Assembly: GCA_024305405.1 (NCBI GenBank)
Contig: JAKNDB010000068.1
Location: 816,001 to 880,000, forward strand
Length of the DNA: 64,000 nt
Reading direction: 5' to 3'
Origin: Dirofilaria immitis
Taxonomy: Eukaryota; Nematoda; Chromadorea; Rhabditida; Onchocercidae
This document shows, in pieces, positions 1 through 13,300 of this stretch. The translations under genes were made by a program, and so were the position numbers. Below the pieces are notes generated by a model. It saw only the letters and a list, made by a program, of their open reading frames with translations. It ran no database searches and was not told where the DNA came from. Every line of letters starts with the position of its first letter. The stretch's first letter is position 1.

Positions 1-90
1 AACAAAAAAAATTATAAGCGACTTCAAAAGATATATACAGATATTGTCCACAATCCCTAGCGGCTCCAAATAATAAAAACTAAGACATAC

Positions 91-2101
91 ATATATTAAT
101 TTTGGAAGAATCCTATATTTGGCAATGTTATCAGGAAAAAATCCAATTCATTTTTTAATTCTGTGAAGAATATCTTCTTTTCATGAGCATCTTTCAGTTG
201 AAATTCATCCAGAAACAATAGTATATCCACATATCGATTCTTGAAAAAGCCACCTGTTCGACGCAACTCTAAAATGTTTTTTATAGTGTAATCTAATTGA
301 GCCAATAATGAAAAACAGCGTTCAGATGGCTAAAATTTTTATGATTAATAAGAACAGATTTATCGCAGAATAAAACATGATTAAAAATAAAGGAAACAAT
401 AGTTTTAAAGGAAATATAAATCAATGATTTCGTTGATTATTGTTGGAAGTGTCAAAAAAGCTAAGAAAATCTGAAAGATAATATCAAAACTATGGAAATA
501 CCTCTCAACAGTTCTTCTGTATTCAGTTTTGCGGCTCGATGCGTAGCCATCTTCTTATAATGCTCATGCAGTTGTTGAGGAATTTTTTCGGTGCTTCTGG
601 TTTCGTTATTGATTCGTTGAAACCATTAAAAATTTCCCACGTAAGTAATGCAAACGAATTAAGATCAACACGTGGATTACTAAAAATGTAGACAAAGTAA
701 TTTAATTATCTCGTTATCGAATAAATTAGCAGAGCAAATAAAATACACTACAAAACGAACTTCAAGACATTCCTAATGAAATATAGTAAAAACACACTAA
801 ACGTACCTGAAATTGGTTGACTTTTCGAAACCACCAAATTTCCAATCTCCACTTTCTGTGACATAAACAGAATGTCGGATATTTTCATGACTTAACTCAG
901 CTTCTTGATGTAAGAATTTTAAACAACTCTATAATTGCAAATTGAATATTTTTACGAAACGTTAGGCAAGTAATACAAGACAAAGTTATAGTAAAATCAT
1001 ACTAAATATACTAAACGAATAAAGCTGTGATTTAACCACTTAATCTCTAAAACTCTCAATTTCACTGCAATTGTACAGCTAAATCTAAAATATCGCTTCA
1101 AAATTCAAAAATTACTCTCAGAGTACAAGTCAATTCACAATTCAGGGTTAATGCATATGAATCTATAACAATAGAATACAGACATACCATTAATTGAAAG
1201 AGGCCCCAGGAAACAACAAAATCCTTTTGCTTCTCGGTCAGTTTATTTTCCGTAATATAAATTTTTAGAGGTACGCAAGCTTCCGTTATTAAGTAGAAAG
1301 TGCCGTTCATCTGAAATAGAAACGTAATAACTTGCATAAGTTTAATATTATTAGTGTTCAACATTTCAATTACTCATCGATGATTTTAAAGTTAACAAAC
1401 ATAAAATTCTAAAATAAATCCCTCTCCATTCTATGTTAATTCATCATCAAATAATATCGCCAACTTCTAATAAACAGTAAATAAAAGGCTTAAAAGGCAA
1501 GTATGATTCATAGCTTCATACCATGAGTTTCCAAGTTTTATGGACAGAAAAGTACGGGAAAAAGTTCTAATTATGGAGATAAAAGTCGTACAGTTTCTTG
1601 AATCTTACTTTAAGAGAGGAAAAATTGGCACTGGCTTTATATATGCATCTGAAATTTTTAAAAAATAAGTTTGATAATTTTCGATAAAGTCTCGGCGGGA
1701 AAAAAATAAAATTTAAGCAAAACCTCAATGCTATCCAAATAAGCGAGAACATTCGGATGCCGAAGAGTTTTCAATTTTCGTGCTTGAGCTTTTAGCAGTG
1801 ATCCTGGACCATAATCGGATAGCGTTGCCCAGAAACAGGTAGCATGTTCAGAAGGTTCAATCTAAAATAAAACTTAATCAATTTATTAATAATATTTACA
1901 AATTAAATTTTCTATAATCTTCATTTTAAACAATTAATATTCTGTCTTATATTTTGTCAAATTTTTGCTATGTAAATGTTTACTTTTTAAAGCTTTTTCC
2001 GATGAATATACCATCAAACGAATAGAAACTGCTAGCCGGTAACTCATAGGGAAATATACTTTTTGGATCACGTGAAAGAGAGATGATAACACGGATGTCA
2101 T
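91..2101 (-). CDS. SCYL1: SCYL1-type catalytically inactive protein kinase (5' part, runs off the left edge)
   Basis: SCY1-like pseudokinase. Family members act on COPI coats and Golgi-to-ER traffic; that role is family knowledge, not seen here. Exons in transcript order: about 2101-1989, 1861-1724, 1310-1188, 928-807, 679-502, 268-91; the rest lies left of the window. Seen: N-terminal RDPKSIFPYEL, the KTLRHPNVLAYLDSIE strand, FYLITEACVPLKIYI, GDWKFGGFEK, WEIFNG, and GGFFKNRYVDILLFLDEFQ leading into the HEAT region. Start chosen at the ATG 9 nt after a TTTCCAG acceptor that fits trans-splicing. The frame breaks at 136-141 and 583-588 (each one base short). The first exon (near 2075-2077 and 1984-1988) also needs two extra bases to join the next. 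The exon 4/5 junction joins in frame but lacks about 35 residues present between the GGL and WEVFNG motifs of vertebrate SCYL1. Confidence 0.85.
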
Positions 2102-2122
2102 ATACTTTTGCTGGAAATAAAA
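2102..2122 (-). promoter_or_regulatory. Probable spliced-leader trans-splice acceptor for the SCYL1-like gene
   Basis: On the minus strand TTATTTCCAG ends at 2111 and is followed after 9 nt by the ATG that starts the family-typical N-terminus. No upstream donor pairs with it, which is the usual picture for nematode SL trans-splicing. Inferred from position only. Confidence 0.4.
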
Positions 2123-2597
2123 TACGAAATATAAATTATAAAAAAAAATGCTTCTCAGTAGTAATGGACATTTTTCAGACTGCAGCTTAACGTTCCTAAT
2201 ATTGATTAATTGACTTAAGAGATAAACTGATATAATCAAATATGATGAGGAAGTAATAGATGTACGCATTTTGCCGCACAGATAAATATGATAAGAATAT
2301 AGTATGCTATGAATTTTTCAAATTTCCAACTTTATTTAATTTGTTCCATCACTTCACTATATTCTATTCCATTTATTATCATTTAAAACTATTAAAACAA
2401 AGATTTAGTGAAGATTGATTATACAGCTGATAAATGATAGTGTAACATGATAGAAATCTTATCAATACAAACAAATATCTTATATATACTATTCAAAATA
2501 TCATTCCATGCTGTAATTTTTTGCGTCAAAAATGAATAAATTTGAAGCATTTTTCGCAAAATGATCCAATGCCCAACATATCACCAATTTGCAATTC

Positions 2598-2990
2598 ATA
2601 GTGATAGTTTCCAGATATCGTTATCTGTTTCTCGATGTTCTCTCATTCGATGTTCGCATTGTATTTCGTAATCTTGGCGTTCTTGATTCTTGTATTTTAT
2701 CAATCTTATCATTCTCAAACATTTATTCCATTAGTTCTATTCCTTACTAATTCTGTCATTCTCGAATGGCATTTCTCTCTCGCTAATCTTATTATTATTG
2801 GATCTCTATTTCACAGTCTTATTATTTTTGAATGCATATATTTCACCAGTTTTGTCATTCTCGGGTATTTATACTTTATCAGCGTTATCATTTTCGAATG
2901 CATATTTCTCTTATGTTTTGCTAATCTTATTATTCTCGAATGTATATTTCATCAGTCTTAACATTTTTCCAATCTTGTTATTCGCTTTCA
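2598..2990 (+). repeat. Decayed tandem array, units of roughly 55-60 bp
   Basis: The intergenic stretch between the SCYL1-like and PDZ genes holds repeated variants of 'tcttatcattctcgaatg' followed by 'catatttc' (visible near 2706, 2752, 2815, 2886 and 2928). Copies are diverged and unevenly spaced. Open frames across it are by-products of the repeat. Apart from this array I see nothing in 2102-3649. Confidence 0.6.
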
Positions 2991-3649
2991 TTCTGAAATA
3001 ATGTATCACTGTCGGTATAAATTTTACAATCTTGATCTTGTATCGGAGATTGATAAACCCATGTTGTCTTATTAATTATACAATTTTTCTTAGTAATTAA
3101 TTACTGTTTTATGTAGCTGTTTTTTTTTAGTATATGATTATTCTTCAAATTTCAGTCATCCTGAAAATACGCATACAATCATAAATATTTCATGTAAAGT
3201 CTGTGATAATTTATTTGAAAATAAGATGATTCCTAATCTCTAAAAGGAAACTTGAAAGTTGAGACTTCTTCCCAATCCCTTCCTCCAAGTCTTGACCTTG
3301 AACTTTCTCATCACTAAATGATACATATTTCTTCCGTAGATAACGAAAATTTCTCGTAATGATATATCGATATTTCAAGAAATCTTAAATATATTGGTTT
3401 ATTATGCGCAAATTGTAAACTGATGACTTAATATGATTCAAGTTTCTAATCAATATTCATTGAACTTTGAACTGTTAAGGTCTTCAGATATTTTTGTTGT
3501 ATTTCCTTTATGACTTGACTAAAATAACTGTCAACGTAATAATTGATAATTGACAAACATTTATTTTGTAAAGTGATATCATTTAAGAGAAGCATAACTT
3601 CAGAATAAAATCGAAATTGTAGAAATTTTCTGAAATCGAATCAAACTTA

Positions 3650-6628
3650 TTATTTCAATTTCTCAACAACTGGTGGAGTTCGAACGGAAAATACTTCAGA
3701 TGCAAAATTACGAGCTGACGGAGAATCAGGACGTTCTACAATAATCATTACATTTCCTGATAATAATCCCTGAAATTGAATTTATCTCATATTCTAGGTA
3801 AAATATCACATAAGTTTTCATAAAATATTAAGTATTGTCATCATTGATAGTTTATTCATGTTTGAATTATTTCTTTTGTTAAATTATTTTTCTTTATGAA
3901 TTAGTTGTTTAGATTTTTCATTTGCTAATTTATCAATTAATTACCTTAACAATAATCTTCTTTGCCATCTCTTTATCATTAATACTTACTCCATCAATTT
4001 GCAAAATTCGATCACCAACTATCAAACATTCATCACTTAACGATCCCTTTATCACATGTGTCACATAAACTTGTCCTTCTTTGCCATTTTTAACCTTCTG
4101 AAAAAATGGCTCTTTAAAGTTAATTAAGTAAATTTAAAGTTCAAAGTACAAATTAATGTCAAATTAGTCTTTGATAATGTTGAAAGTCCTTGATAATAAT
4201 AATGTCAAATTAGTCCTTGATAATGTTAAAAATTACAACTATTCATTAATTTCCTCTATCTTTCTGGAGTATTTTCATTAACAACTTCCATATTTTGTTT
4301 CAATTTAATCACCCATTTACCTGTGTATTATTTATTACTTGTGATTATGTACTCTTAGGTGTCCCAACGGTATATATGTACTATTATTATCTGAAAAAAT
4401 ATATCACTGCTAATTGTTCCAGTGATAGACGTATTTAGCAGGAGTCGAATCTGCAATCGTCGATTCCGTAGTTCTTTACAAAGGGATGATAAATGGAAGA
4501 AGAGGATAGAAGATTGAACATTTGAATAGAATAGTTAGTTTAGTTTCCTTTGACATAATATTAACAATGTTGCGAGGATGGGAAAGAATGTTTCTATAGA
4601 AAGGGATGATAAATGAAATTGCTAAAACTCTTAGTGTGAAAATGGACTTTAAGAAATTCGATTGTTGTTATCATGATGATGATGATTTTAAGTTAAGTTT
4701 AAATTACAGGTAGAAGTATCTTAATGTTCAGTACTCCAAAAAGAAATAAGAAAATTCCTAAAAATTTTTTTAAAAATATTTCTCATCATTTTTCCAACAA
4801 CTTTTATCAGGTCTTCTCATTCAATCAAAAAAAAAAAAAAATCGATAGCTCTTTCCAAATACATATACAATATTGTATCAATCATAAAAAGAAATTGATT
4901 TCTTAACATTATAATATTTGAAATAATCAAAGAAAAAAAAAAAAACTAACCAAACCAATTCGTATTTGTTCCATTGAATGTTGTCGTGCCATTTTAAATT
5001 TCAAATATAAGAAGCCATCACGTTTGATAATTCGCTTATCATCAACACATTGTTCTTGCTTAATCTTCTCTTCACGTTTTTTATCACGATTTATCGTTAT
5101 TCTGAGTTTAGCTTACATCATAATAAAATTTTTATTTTTGTATTTTTTTAATTAAACAACTTTTTTTTTCCTTTTTGATATTTTCATCATTATTGAAAAC
5201 TATTCATTCTTTTGCACCATACTATTATTATTTCGTTACAATCATTTCAAATTCTGATTTATCTATGCATAAGTTTGATAATTTAAAATTTAGAGTTTAT
5301 TTATTGTTTATATATTATGCATGCTCATTTTCTCAACTTTTCATTATTTCAGTATTTCAGGTTGTTTTCTTTTAATATTCGAAAAAAATTGATTATTGTT
5401 GCTTCTTTTTTATTAATATGTTAAGAAAAAAATTTGAATATTTTGAAATATTTTTTTTTTTTAACCTCGTAATGCGATGTGTTTGTTGAATTCGATCAAA
5501 TGTTTTTCGATCGGTTACAGAATTGTCATTAATTGCTAAAATTTTATCGCCAACATTAATTCGATCCTCTAATGCACCATTTCGTTGTACGAATGTTACA
5601 ATGAGCTGAAAGCGAAATTAAATTTTATTGACCAATATATGATGATGGAAATCAATATCGATTATAATTTACAGACCAATAGTGATGATGAATTTTCAGA
5701 TAGATAAAAAAATTTTTGAAGAAATTGCTACAATCAGAAGTTATCATTTCCTAAAATTTTTCTTTTTATTATCATTAAACTGAGCCATTTACAATTTATC
5801 ATTTCATGCCTACTAAAGATTCTTTTTGCTCCGGTCTATATGAATGAATGTTTTGATAATGATGATGAAAATTTGGCGAAAAATCTTTTGCCTTTTCTTT
5901 GTTAATGATTAATTTCTAATTTTAATATTAACTAATTAATTAATCTATCTCATATATGTTCTTTATAAAAGCTCTCTCTCTCTTCTCTTCTTTTTGCACT
6001 TATAATTGTTTGCTACATTTTTATTTAAATAATCAACTTATCACCATTATTTAGTTTATACAAAATTTAATCATTCTAATAAACTATTATTTCTAAAGTT
6101 TTTTTTCTCTCAATCTTTCCTAAATCGAATATCGAATAGAAATTAAATACGAATAATATAAATTGAAAAGATTGATTATATCGATTCAAATGCAGTTTTT
6201 ATCAATCAAGAATGAGAGAAAGGGAAAAAAAAAGAATGATCAATCAATTTTTGTCTTTTTCCTTTTTCTATCAATTTATTTATTAGTTTTACTGTTCTAT
6301 TCCCATTTCTGCTCTTTTACTGTTTTTTTTTTTCATTTATTATGATTCATTATATGTACATTTGTCTGTTTTATTTATTTTCTCGACAAAATTTTATCAA
6401 ACTTCATCAATTTCAAACTGATTCTCGATAAATATTAAATGATATATTACTAAAATTTATCATTAATAAAATATTTCTTATCAAATTAGTGAAATATTTC
6501 TTATCCTTTTAAGAATTGTAAATATTAAAAAAAAAAATTTTTACATCTTTAGTATACGATATGCCAGGCAATTCGCCAGCATCAATGTTGACAGGAAGAT
6601 GATGTAATTCATTACTATCAACGACCAT
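3650..6628 (-). CDS. Two-PDZ-domain scaffold protein, complete, 215 aa
   Basis: Five exons: 6628-6545, 5605-5466, 5101-4951, 4097-3945, 3769-3650. All phases agree and the lengths sum to 216 codons including TAA, with no frame break. PDZ 1 (about residues 24-78) carries NGALEDRINVGDKILAIND. PDZ 2 (about 108-190) carries VTHVIKGSLSDECLIVGDRI followed by LQIDGVSINDKEMAKKIIVK. The two are joined by a lysine/arginine-rich linker (RDKKREEKIKQEQ). No signal peptide, membrane segment or catalytic domain is visible, so the protein is probably a soluble adaptor that binds C-terminal peptides. The canonical GLGF loop is not obvious in either domain. Partners cannot be told from sequence. It is divergently arranged with the CD36-type gene (735 bp between start codons). 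The short all-PDZ layout is uncommon, and I do not recognise an orthologue. Confidence 0.88.
4154..4225. repeat. Short direct repeat in a PDZ-gene intron
   Basis: About 27 bp, 'aatgtcaaattagtc' then 'ttgataatgtt' with one difference, occurs twice about 45 bp apart in the intron between PDZ-gene exons 3 and 4. Likely a local duplication without function. The rest of that intron (to 4950) shows only poly(A) runs. Confidence 0.7.
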
Positions 6629-7362
6629 TCTTTCTCTACATACAATCTTAACAATACTAACGAATTCATACAATATATCATTTTTATTTGATGTAAATAT
6701 TGCCTATTATCTAATATTTCATATTAAATCAAAGATTGAATTTAAATTATATATGTATTTATATATATATATATACATATATTATTATTTATTGAATAAT
6801 TGCAATGTATATTAAAATTACCATTTCATTTTTATGTAAATATAAGCTTATATGAAATTCGTTGATGTTAAATTTTATTACAAATCTATGATATTCCATC
6901 TATCATTCCTTTTTCATTTCTATTACCTCTATAAACTTGTAGAAGAGTAACTTGTAATATTGTTAGAAATGAAGCAGTTGAAAAAAAGAGAAGAGATTTT
7001 CTAGAAATAACATTTGAATAATATCAAATATTTCCTAGTATAGCATATGATATCTATTTTTACATCAATAATCAATAATCATATCTATGTAAAATTTCTG
7101 ATTCTTTTATACATCAGATTAAATGTTGAATTTTTATAAAAAGTTTTTGTAATTCTTCTAATGATAGCGTAATTTAAATTTTAATGTAATTTAAATAAAC
7201 ATTTATTTATCTTTTTTGGATGGATTGATAGGAATGAATGTAATTTTATACGTTTATTTTTAACACTTTATTAGCAAATATCGATGTTATCTAGTGCTAT
7301 AGCACTTATTTAATTAATTAATTATATCGATTACAGATATTGCGAATTTAAATTTTATTTTC
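6629..7362. other. Divergent intergenic region between the PDZ and CD36-type genes
   Basis: This 734-bp A+T-rich gap must hold both promoters. It contains a short AT-dinucleotide stretch near 6761-6780. GATTACAG ending at 7336 is a plausible trans-splice acceptor 26 nt before the receptor ATG. No conserved element is recognised. Confidence 0.5.
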
Positions 7363-10300
7363 ATGATGAATATCAGAATTTGTACTATTGGAGCTTTAGC
7401 TATTGGCGCTGTATTCATTATCATTGGTATTCTTTCCCTAACTATTATTCCGCTGGCAGTAAACAAACAAGTCATCAAGGTTTTTTTTTTTGCTTTATCA
7501 TTTAACTATAAATCATTTCGTATTTGTTGATAAAGAAATTTTAGCAAATAACGATTAAATGTTGACAGAAATAAACAAATTACTAACAAACAAACAAACA
7601 ATTAAGTGAATAAATAATAAGATAATTGTTTTCGTTTTCATTATTTTAAATATTTATAATACTTTTGGCATTATAATTATTAAATTGAATAATCGAATAA
7701 ATTAAATTGAATAAACTTGCTTATCTTGATTTCTATTATATTGGAACGATATTATTATTATTATTTTTCTATAATATTATTTAGTGATATGTGAAATAGT
7801 TTAAGTAAGTCTTAATTTTCTCATCAATAATAGTAAATGAACAACTGTTAGCAATAATGCTTTTATTTTTCGGAGGATATTATTAATAAATGATCAATAT
7901 CTAAGCAGTTGGATCTAAATTTAATTTATAACTGTTTTTAAGCAACTTCAATTACAGTTAATCTTGTGAATTTATTTATAAGGAAATTAAAGATCTGCTT
8001 TTTTAGCATTTTCAGTCTGAGAAATCTGATATTATTTTAGGATGAACATTTGGGTTTTGATGAGAATGGTACTTATAACGTAATGACCCAACGTTGGATT
8101 GAGCCGAAATATTCAATGAAACTCAAGATATGGACCGTTTCTGTAACAAATCCAGATGATGTCATTCAAAATGGGAGCTATCCTATACTTGTTGAAAAAG
8201 GACCTTATGTTTATACGTTAGTATTTTATTACCTGATAATTGGATTAGATTAACATTTTGACATCATAATCTTCACTATCAGTGCTTTAATGATTGGCAT
8301 TATAGCATCAAATTAGTGAATAAATTCTATATATCTGTAATATATATGAAATATGCAATCAAGTTTTTTTTTTTCTTTTATAAAGGTAATGACGCTTTTT
8401 TCAGGGAATATCAAAAGAAAGTGAAAGTGGATTTCATGGAGAATAATACTCGTGTATTGTACCGTAATAAACGATATTACATTTACAACAAAAATGAGTC
8501 ATGCGAAAATTGTAGTCTTGATGATCATGTTGTCATACCAAATATTATATTCCAGGTATGTTTTCCAGTTTTAAAAATTTGAAATACTATAGTTATAATA
8601 AATATTTGTTTCAATGTTATTCTGGAAAAATATTAGGTAAAAAGAACCTATATACCGTTGCTCATTATGTCTTTATTCTTTATTCTCAAATGATCACGAA
8701 TTATTAATGATATCACTAAATTTATCCAGTGCTGAATATATTGTAATTATCAATGATATCATTAAGATTATCCAATGCTGAATATATATGAATACATTTG
8801 AAAGAATAGTAATGCACATTTTGCATAACTATTATTGATTTATGCTGCGGTTATTTGCATGAATTAGAAAATTTTTGTTGCTGTTTAAAATTCGAATTTA
8901 ATTTTTTTCTAGTATTTGGTTAATATTGCTGCTAAAAGTTCTCGGATTATAAAAGGATTCATTGAATTTGCTCTTCATCGTTTTAAATATGAAACACCAT
9001 TCATTCGTGTCACTGTGAGACAGGTTTGTTTTTCCATCCATCAAAATTTTAAAACTTAACTAGTAATTAAATGTGGGTAGGCTTCTTTAATCTGCTTTTA
9101 GATTAGAGTAGGGAAAACAGTATTTTAAATTATTAATTGAAATATTTTTGTCAGATTAAATTCGACAAACTCTACAAATGGATAATAATTCTGCAAACTC
9201 TATTCAATAGTGTTGTTAAATCTATGTGCAAATTTGAACGAAATAATATTTTTTTTTCCTTTTTTAGATGCTTTTCGAAGGATATGAAGATCCGATAATC
9301 GAATGGATTTGTAATAAGAAAATGATGGATTCTTTATGTAAAATTGCGGATGTTCCAAAGCGCATAAAATTTCTGGTAAAATTTTATAATTTGAAAAATG
9401 CAGAAATTTGAAAGATTTTTCTTTTGATAATCGCCTTTCTTTTTATTACATAAATAGGCATGCATAATATGCGAAACATGTTATGAAGTTGAATATTTAA
9501 AATTTAGTATTTCCATAGGAAATTAATTAGAATGACCAATAGCTATTGATTAAATCGATCATTCTTATTTATGAAAACTAAATTTTGGTAAAGATTGGGA
9601 TTTTTCGTAGCCTTCAATAAATATGTTTTTTCTTTTTAGGAAAATGCTACAGATGATGGTGAATATTTGATTGATAGTGGACTGGGAAATGTCCATAAAA
9701 TTGGTCGGGTATATGCATGGAATGGAGGAAATGAAACACCTTGGTGGAGCACAGCACAAGCACGTGAAATTAATGGAACAGATGGACAACTGTTTCCACC
9801 ATTCTTATCAACATCCAATGACTTGCCCATTTTTCTTGGACAATTGGGCAGGTGAGATTTTTAAAGATTTTTAAAAGTTTTTACTTTAAATAGTATTTAC
9901 TATTCAAATATTAATCTTCTTCCAAAGGATAGATAAGAATCAATAGAATTCGATTAAGGATTTTCCGCAATAGACTGAAGCAGTTATATTTTGATTTACC
10001 AAACTTTGATACCTCGGTTTTAAAAGTTCAATGAATATGTATGTTTTGAGCAGAATTATTCAACTACTTGTGAAGAAAATTTATGAATTCATTTTTTCTA
10101 ATATTTTTTCTTTCTTATTCTTGTTTTCAACTTTTTTAAGATTTTCGAATTCACAAATAATTAATAGAATAAAAGAAAAAAATAAGGCCAAGTTTGCCTT
10201 TAATCGTGTATTACATTCTTATGCATTGCTTTGTTTGTATTAGGTTCAGAATGTAATCGAATCATTTTGTTGATCAAATCTAAAATTCAGTTGAATTAAA

Positions 10301-13300
10301 AACAAAAAAAAGCGAAGTATTTGCGTCACCATTAAAGTAAACAGTAAAGTGTGACTGACTGATAATTAATGGGAGATTTCATTAACAAAGATATGGATGC
10401 TGATCTGATAAAGAAATCATAACGTATTGTGATTTTTTAAAGTGTCGTTAGCTTGATTATGTTTAAAAAAAAAAAAAACCCGAGTGTTGGCATATTCATG
10501 AAGAATCAGAGTATCATACACTATATTGTGTGAATATCCGAGGAATTCTAAAAAAAAATAAAAATGAATCAAATCGTGGAATAAGACAGGAATAAGATTA
10601 TAAAAATTATACATTTCCTAAATAAATTATTTTGTACTTATTTTATTTTTTAGATAACGGTCATTTCTGATTTTTAGATGATGATCACCGTATTGAACAA
10701 TCTATCGAAGACTAATATGAGTAAGCATGAAAACAACTTTCCTTCTTATTGAAATATATTTATTACTGATATGTAAAATGAGATAAATTAACTACAGAAT
10801 AATGGAAACGTTAAAGAATGATGGGAATGCTCTCATTTATCATTTATTATCTATTATAGGAAAAAAACGATCGTAATTTGATAAATATTCCATTGAGAAT
10901 ATGAATTATTTTTTTCTTCTAATTTTTTAAATATTTATCAAAATCAATTATTAATATTTTATAGTTGAGGAGTTTTTTTTTCTTTTCTTTTCAGAATCCG
11001 TTTAATTTCAATAACAAATTATAAATAATAACATTCTATTCTTTTTTTTTTTTTGGCTGACGTTTTTAGTATATGGCTTAATTGAATTCTTGAAAAAAAC
11101 AATTGGCTATCCAGAATTTTTTCTACCAATGCTGTTATTAGAGTCTGATATAGTTTAAGCCTATTGCTAAGTTTATTTTATTTCTTTATAATAACGAAAA
11201 ATTTTATAAGAGTTGAAGTTTTGCTCAAATTTCTAAAAAATTAGAAAGTATTGGATTATTGACTTCTGATTTTAGAAAATTGTACGTATTTTTTCCTCCT
11301 TCTGTTCTCTCTAATTCTTCTGAAGTACCTATAAGTGATATTTATATCGTGTGATATTGCCTTATTTTAATTTGAATAGCAAAGAGAAATAAGCTAACAG
11401 TCTAATGCATTAATTATGCCACAGAATTATCAATATTTGCTGCAGTTTCTTTGTCTCTCAAATTTCAAATACGATTTGATTTTTTTATTTTTTTAAATGA
11501 TTGTGATCGAGCTAGAAAGATTGGCCAAATGCTTTAATTTCTTTGAGATAGAAGATTTTTTATCCTCGAATCATTTAATTTATGAAATAACTGTAGGAAG
11601 AGCATTTCTCTTAGAAAATATCATATTTCGAAATTAATTTCAATTTTGATGTGCTGTTTTTAATTTTTAAAAATGACTTATTTTTTAATTGTTTGATTAT
11701 AAAATAGACGAACAAATGTATCTTTCTAAATTTGATCAATTCGACAGGTCATTAATTAGTGGTAGAAAGTTTGAAATGTTATCATCGATTTGATCAAAAC
11801 TGATTTATGATATAAGCGGAGACGGATAATTAATTAAATTAAACTCATAGAATATGATCATCTCTAATATATCCTCTGAATGCCACAACAATCTTCGTTT
11901 AGTGGCCTTATATAGAGCTCCCGTGGCCTAATGGATAAGGCGTTGGTCTCCTAAGCTATACATTGTGAGTGAGTGAACCAACGATGGGGTTCAAGTCCCC
12001 GGGAGCCCACCGTTTTATATATACACATTTGATGCTCTGACTAGACCTTGGCTTTCTCATATAAATATTAATCATTTCAGTACTTCTCCGTTCCAGTTAA
12101 GGTAAAAAATACATTCCAAATAGAATAAGAGAGAGTAAGAGGAAATGCGTCGTATCAGAAATTTAGAAGTTTCGCCTTTAAAGAATTTAAAAATTTATGA
12201 CATGACATTTCAAAGAAGTTTCCCTTTCCTATCATTCCAGTCTTTTCATTAAGGCTCTTACCTTATTATATTCATGCTCACTTCTAATGATCTTAGCAGT
12301 TGAATTTGACCTTTAACAATTAGTAAATTAACTTTTACAGTTTAATTCACAATGCATAAACAAAAGAATTTATATTGCAATTAATTGAAATTTTTATTCT
12401 ACTACAGTCTTTTGCTTGATTTGTTAATCTTTTATTTAGGATCAGAAATTTTGATTTGGAAATTTTTTTATTATGAAATGAATTATTTTTTAAAATATGA
12501 AGAAATGTAGAAATATCAATCAAAAGTAAATGAAGAAATTAAAAAGAGATTGTTACTATAAATTGGACTATTTATTATAGATCATATCTCATACGGCAAA
12601 TCAGATTTCATCAACTTTTTCCAGCCTTTATAATTTTAACTTTAGTTTTGTACTTATTTCTTTTGAACGATCTTTTCTTTCTATTTCAATACAACTTCAA
12701 TAGTATTTGGGCGCAGTTCATTTTTGTTTATCAAATTTTCCTAGATTTAAATTTATGAAATTGAGTCCAGACTCTTTATTTAATAAAGCTATAGAGATCA
12801 AATTTTTGCAGAAATTAATTCAGATGCATGAGAAGAAAATAATTTCAGATCAATTTATTTACGCTACGATAAATCAGTAATACACGGACAAATATTATCA
12901 TATCGATTTGTTATCCCGTCATCAGTCTACGATCCGTTTTTGCCAGAAAATAAAGGATTCTGTAGTGAAGAAATACCACGCTATTTCGGCAGTGATATAC
13001 AACCTCGTCAGTTTCCATTGAATCATGCTTATTAAGCAACAGAATGGAAAGTTTAAATCTAGGCATTTGAAATGAGGCCAATTTTTAGAGATTAAACGTA
13101 TGAATTCTGGTTTCATCCTGCTAAATAGATTTATTTTATCTAATTCATTTCCAATTTAATATCAGTGATTTTCTGATTTTTAGAAGGATGCTTACCCGCT
13201 GGTATATTTGATATTGGTCGCACAAAATTAGGATCTCCTCACATCTATATATCTGGTTCTCATTTTTACCAATCACCTCCACAAGTTTATCAAAATTTCA

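Noticed and set aside
583..588. Programmed ribosomal frameshifting in the SCYL1-like gene
   Set aside because: Several breaks occur per gene and in unrelated genes, in both directions, with no shared slippery heptamer or pseudoknot. Assembly error is simpler.
2635..3001. Hydrophobic ORFs of 108 and 67 codons
   Set aside because: They lie over a decayed tandem array in two overlapping frames, with no splice context or recognisable family.
9565..9874. Several ORFs on both strands around 9.6-9.9 kb
   Set aside because: Shadows of scavenger-receptor exon 6 (9640-9851).
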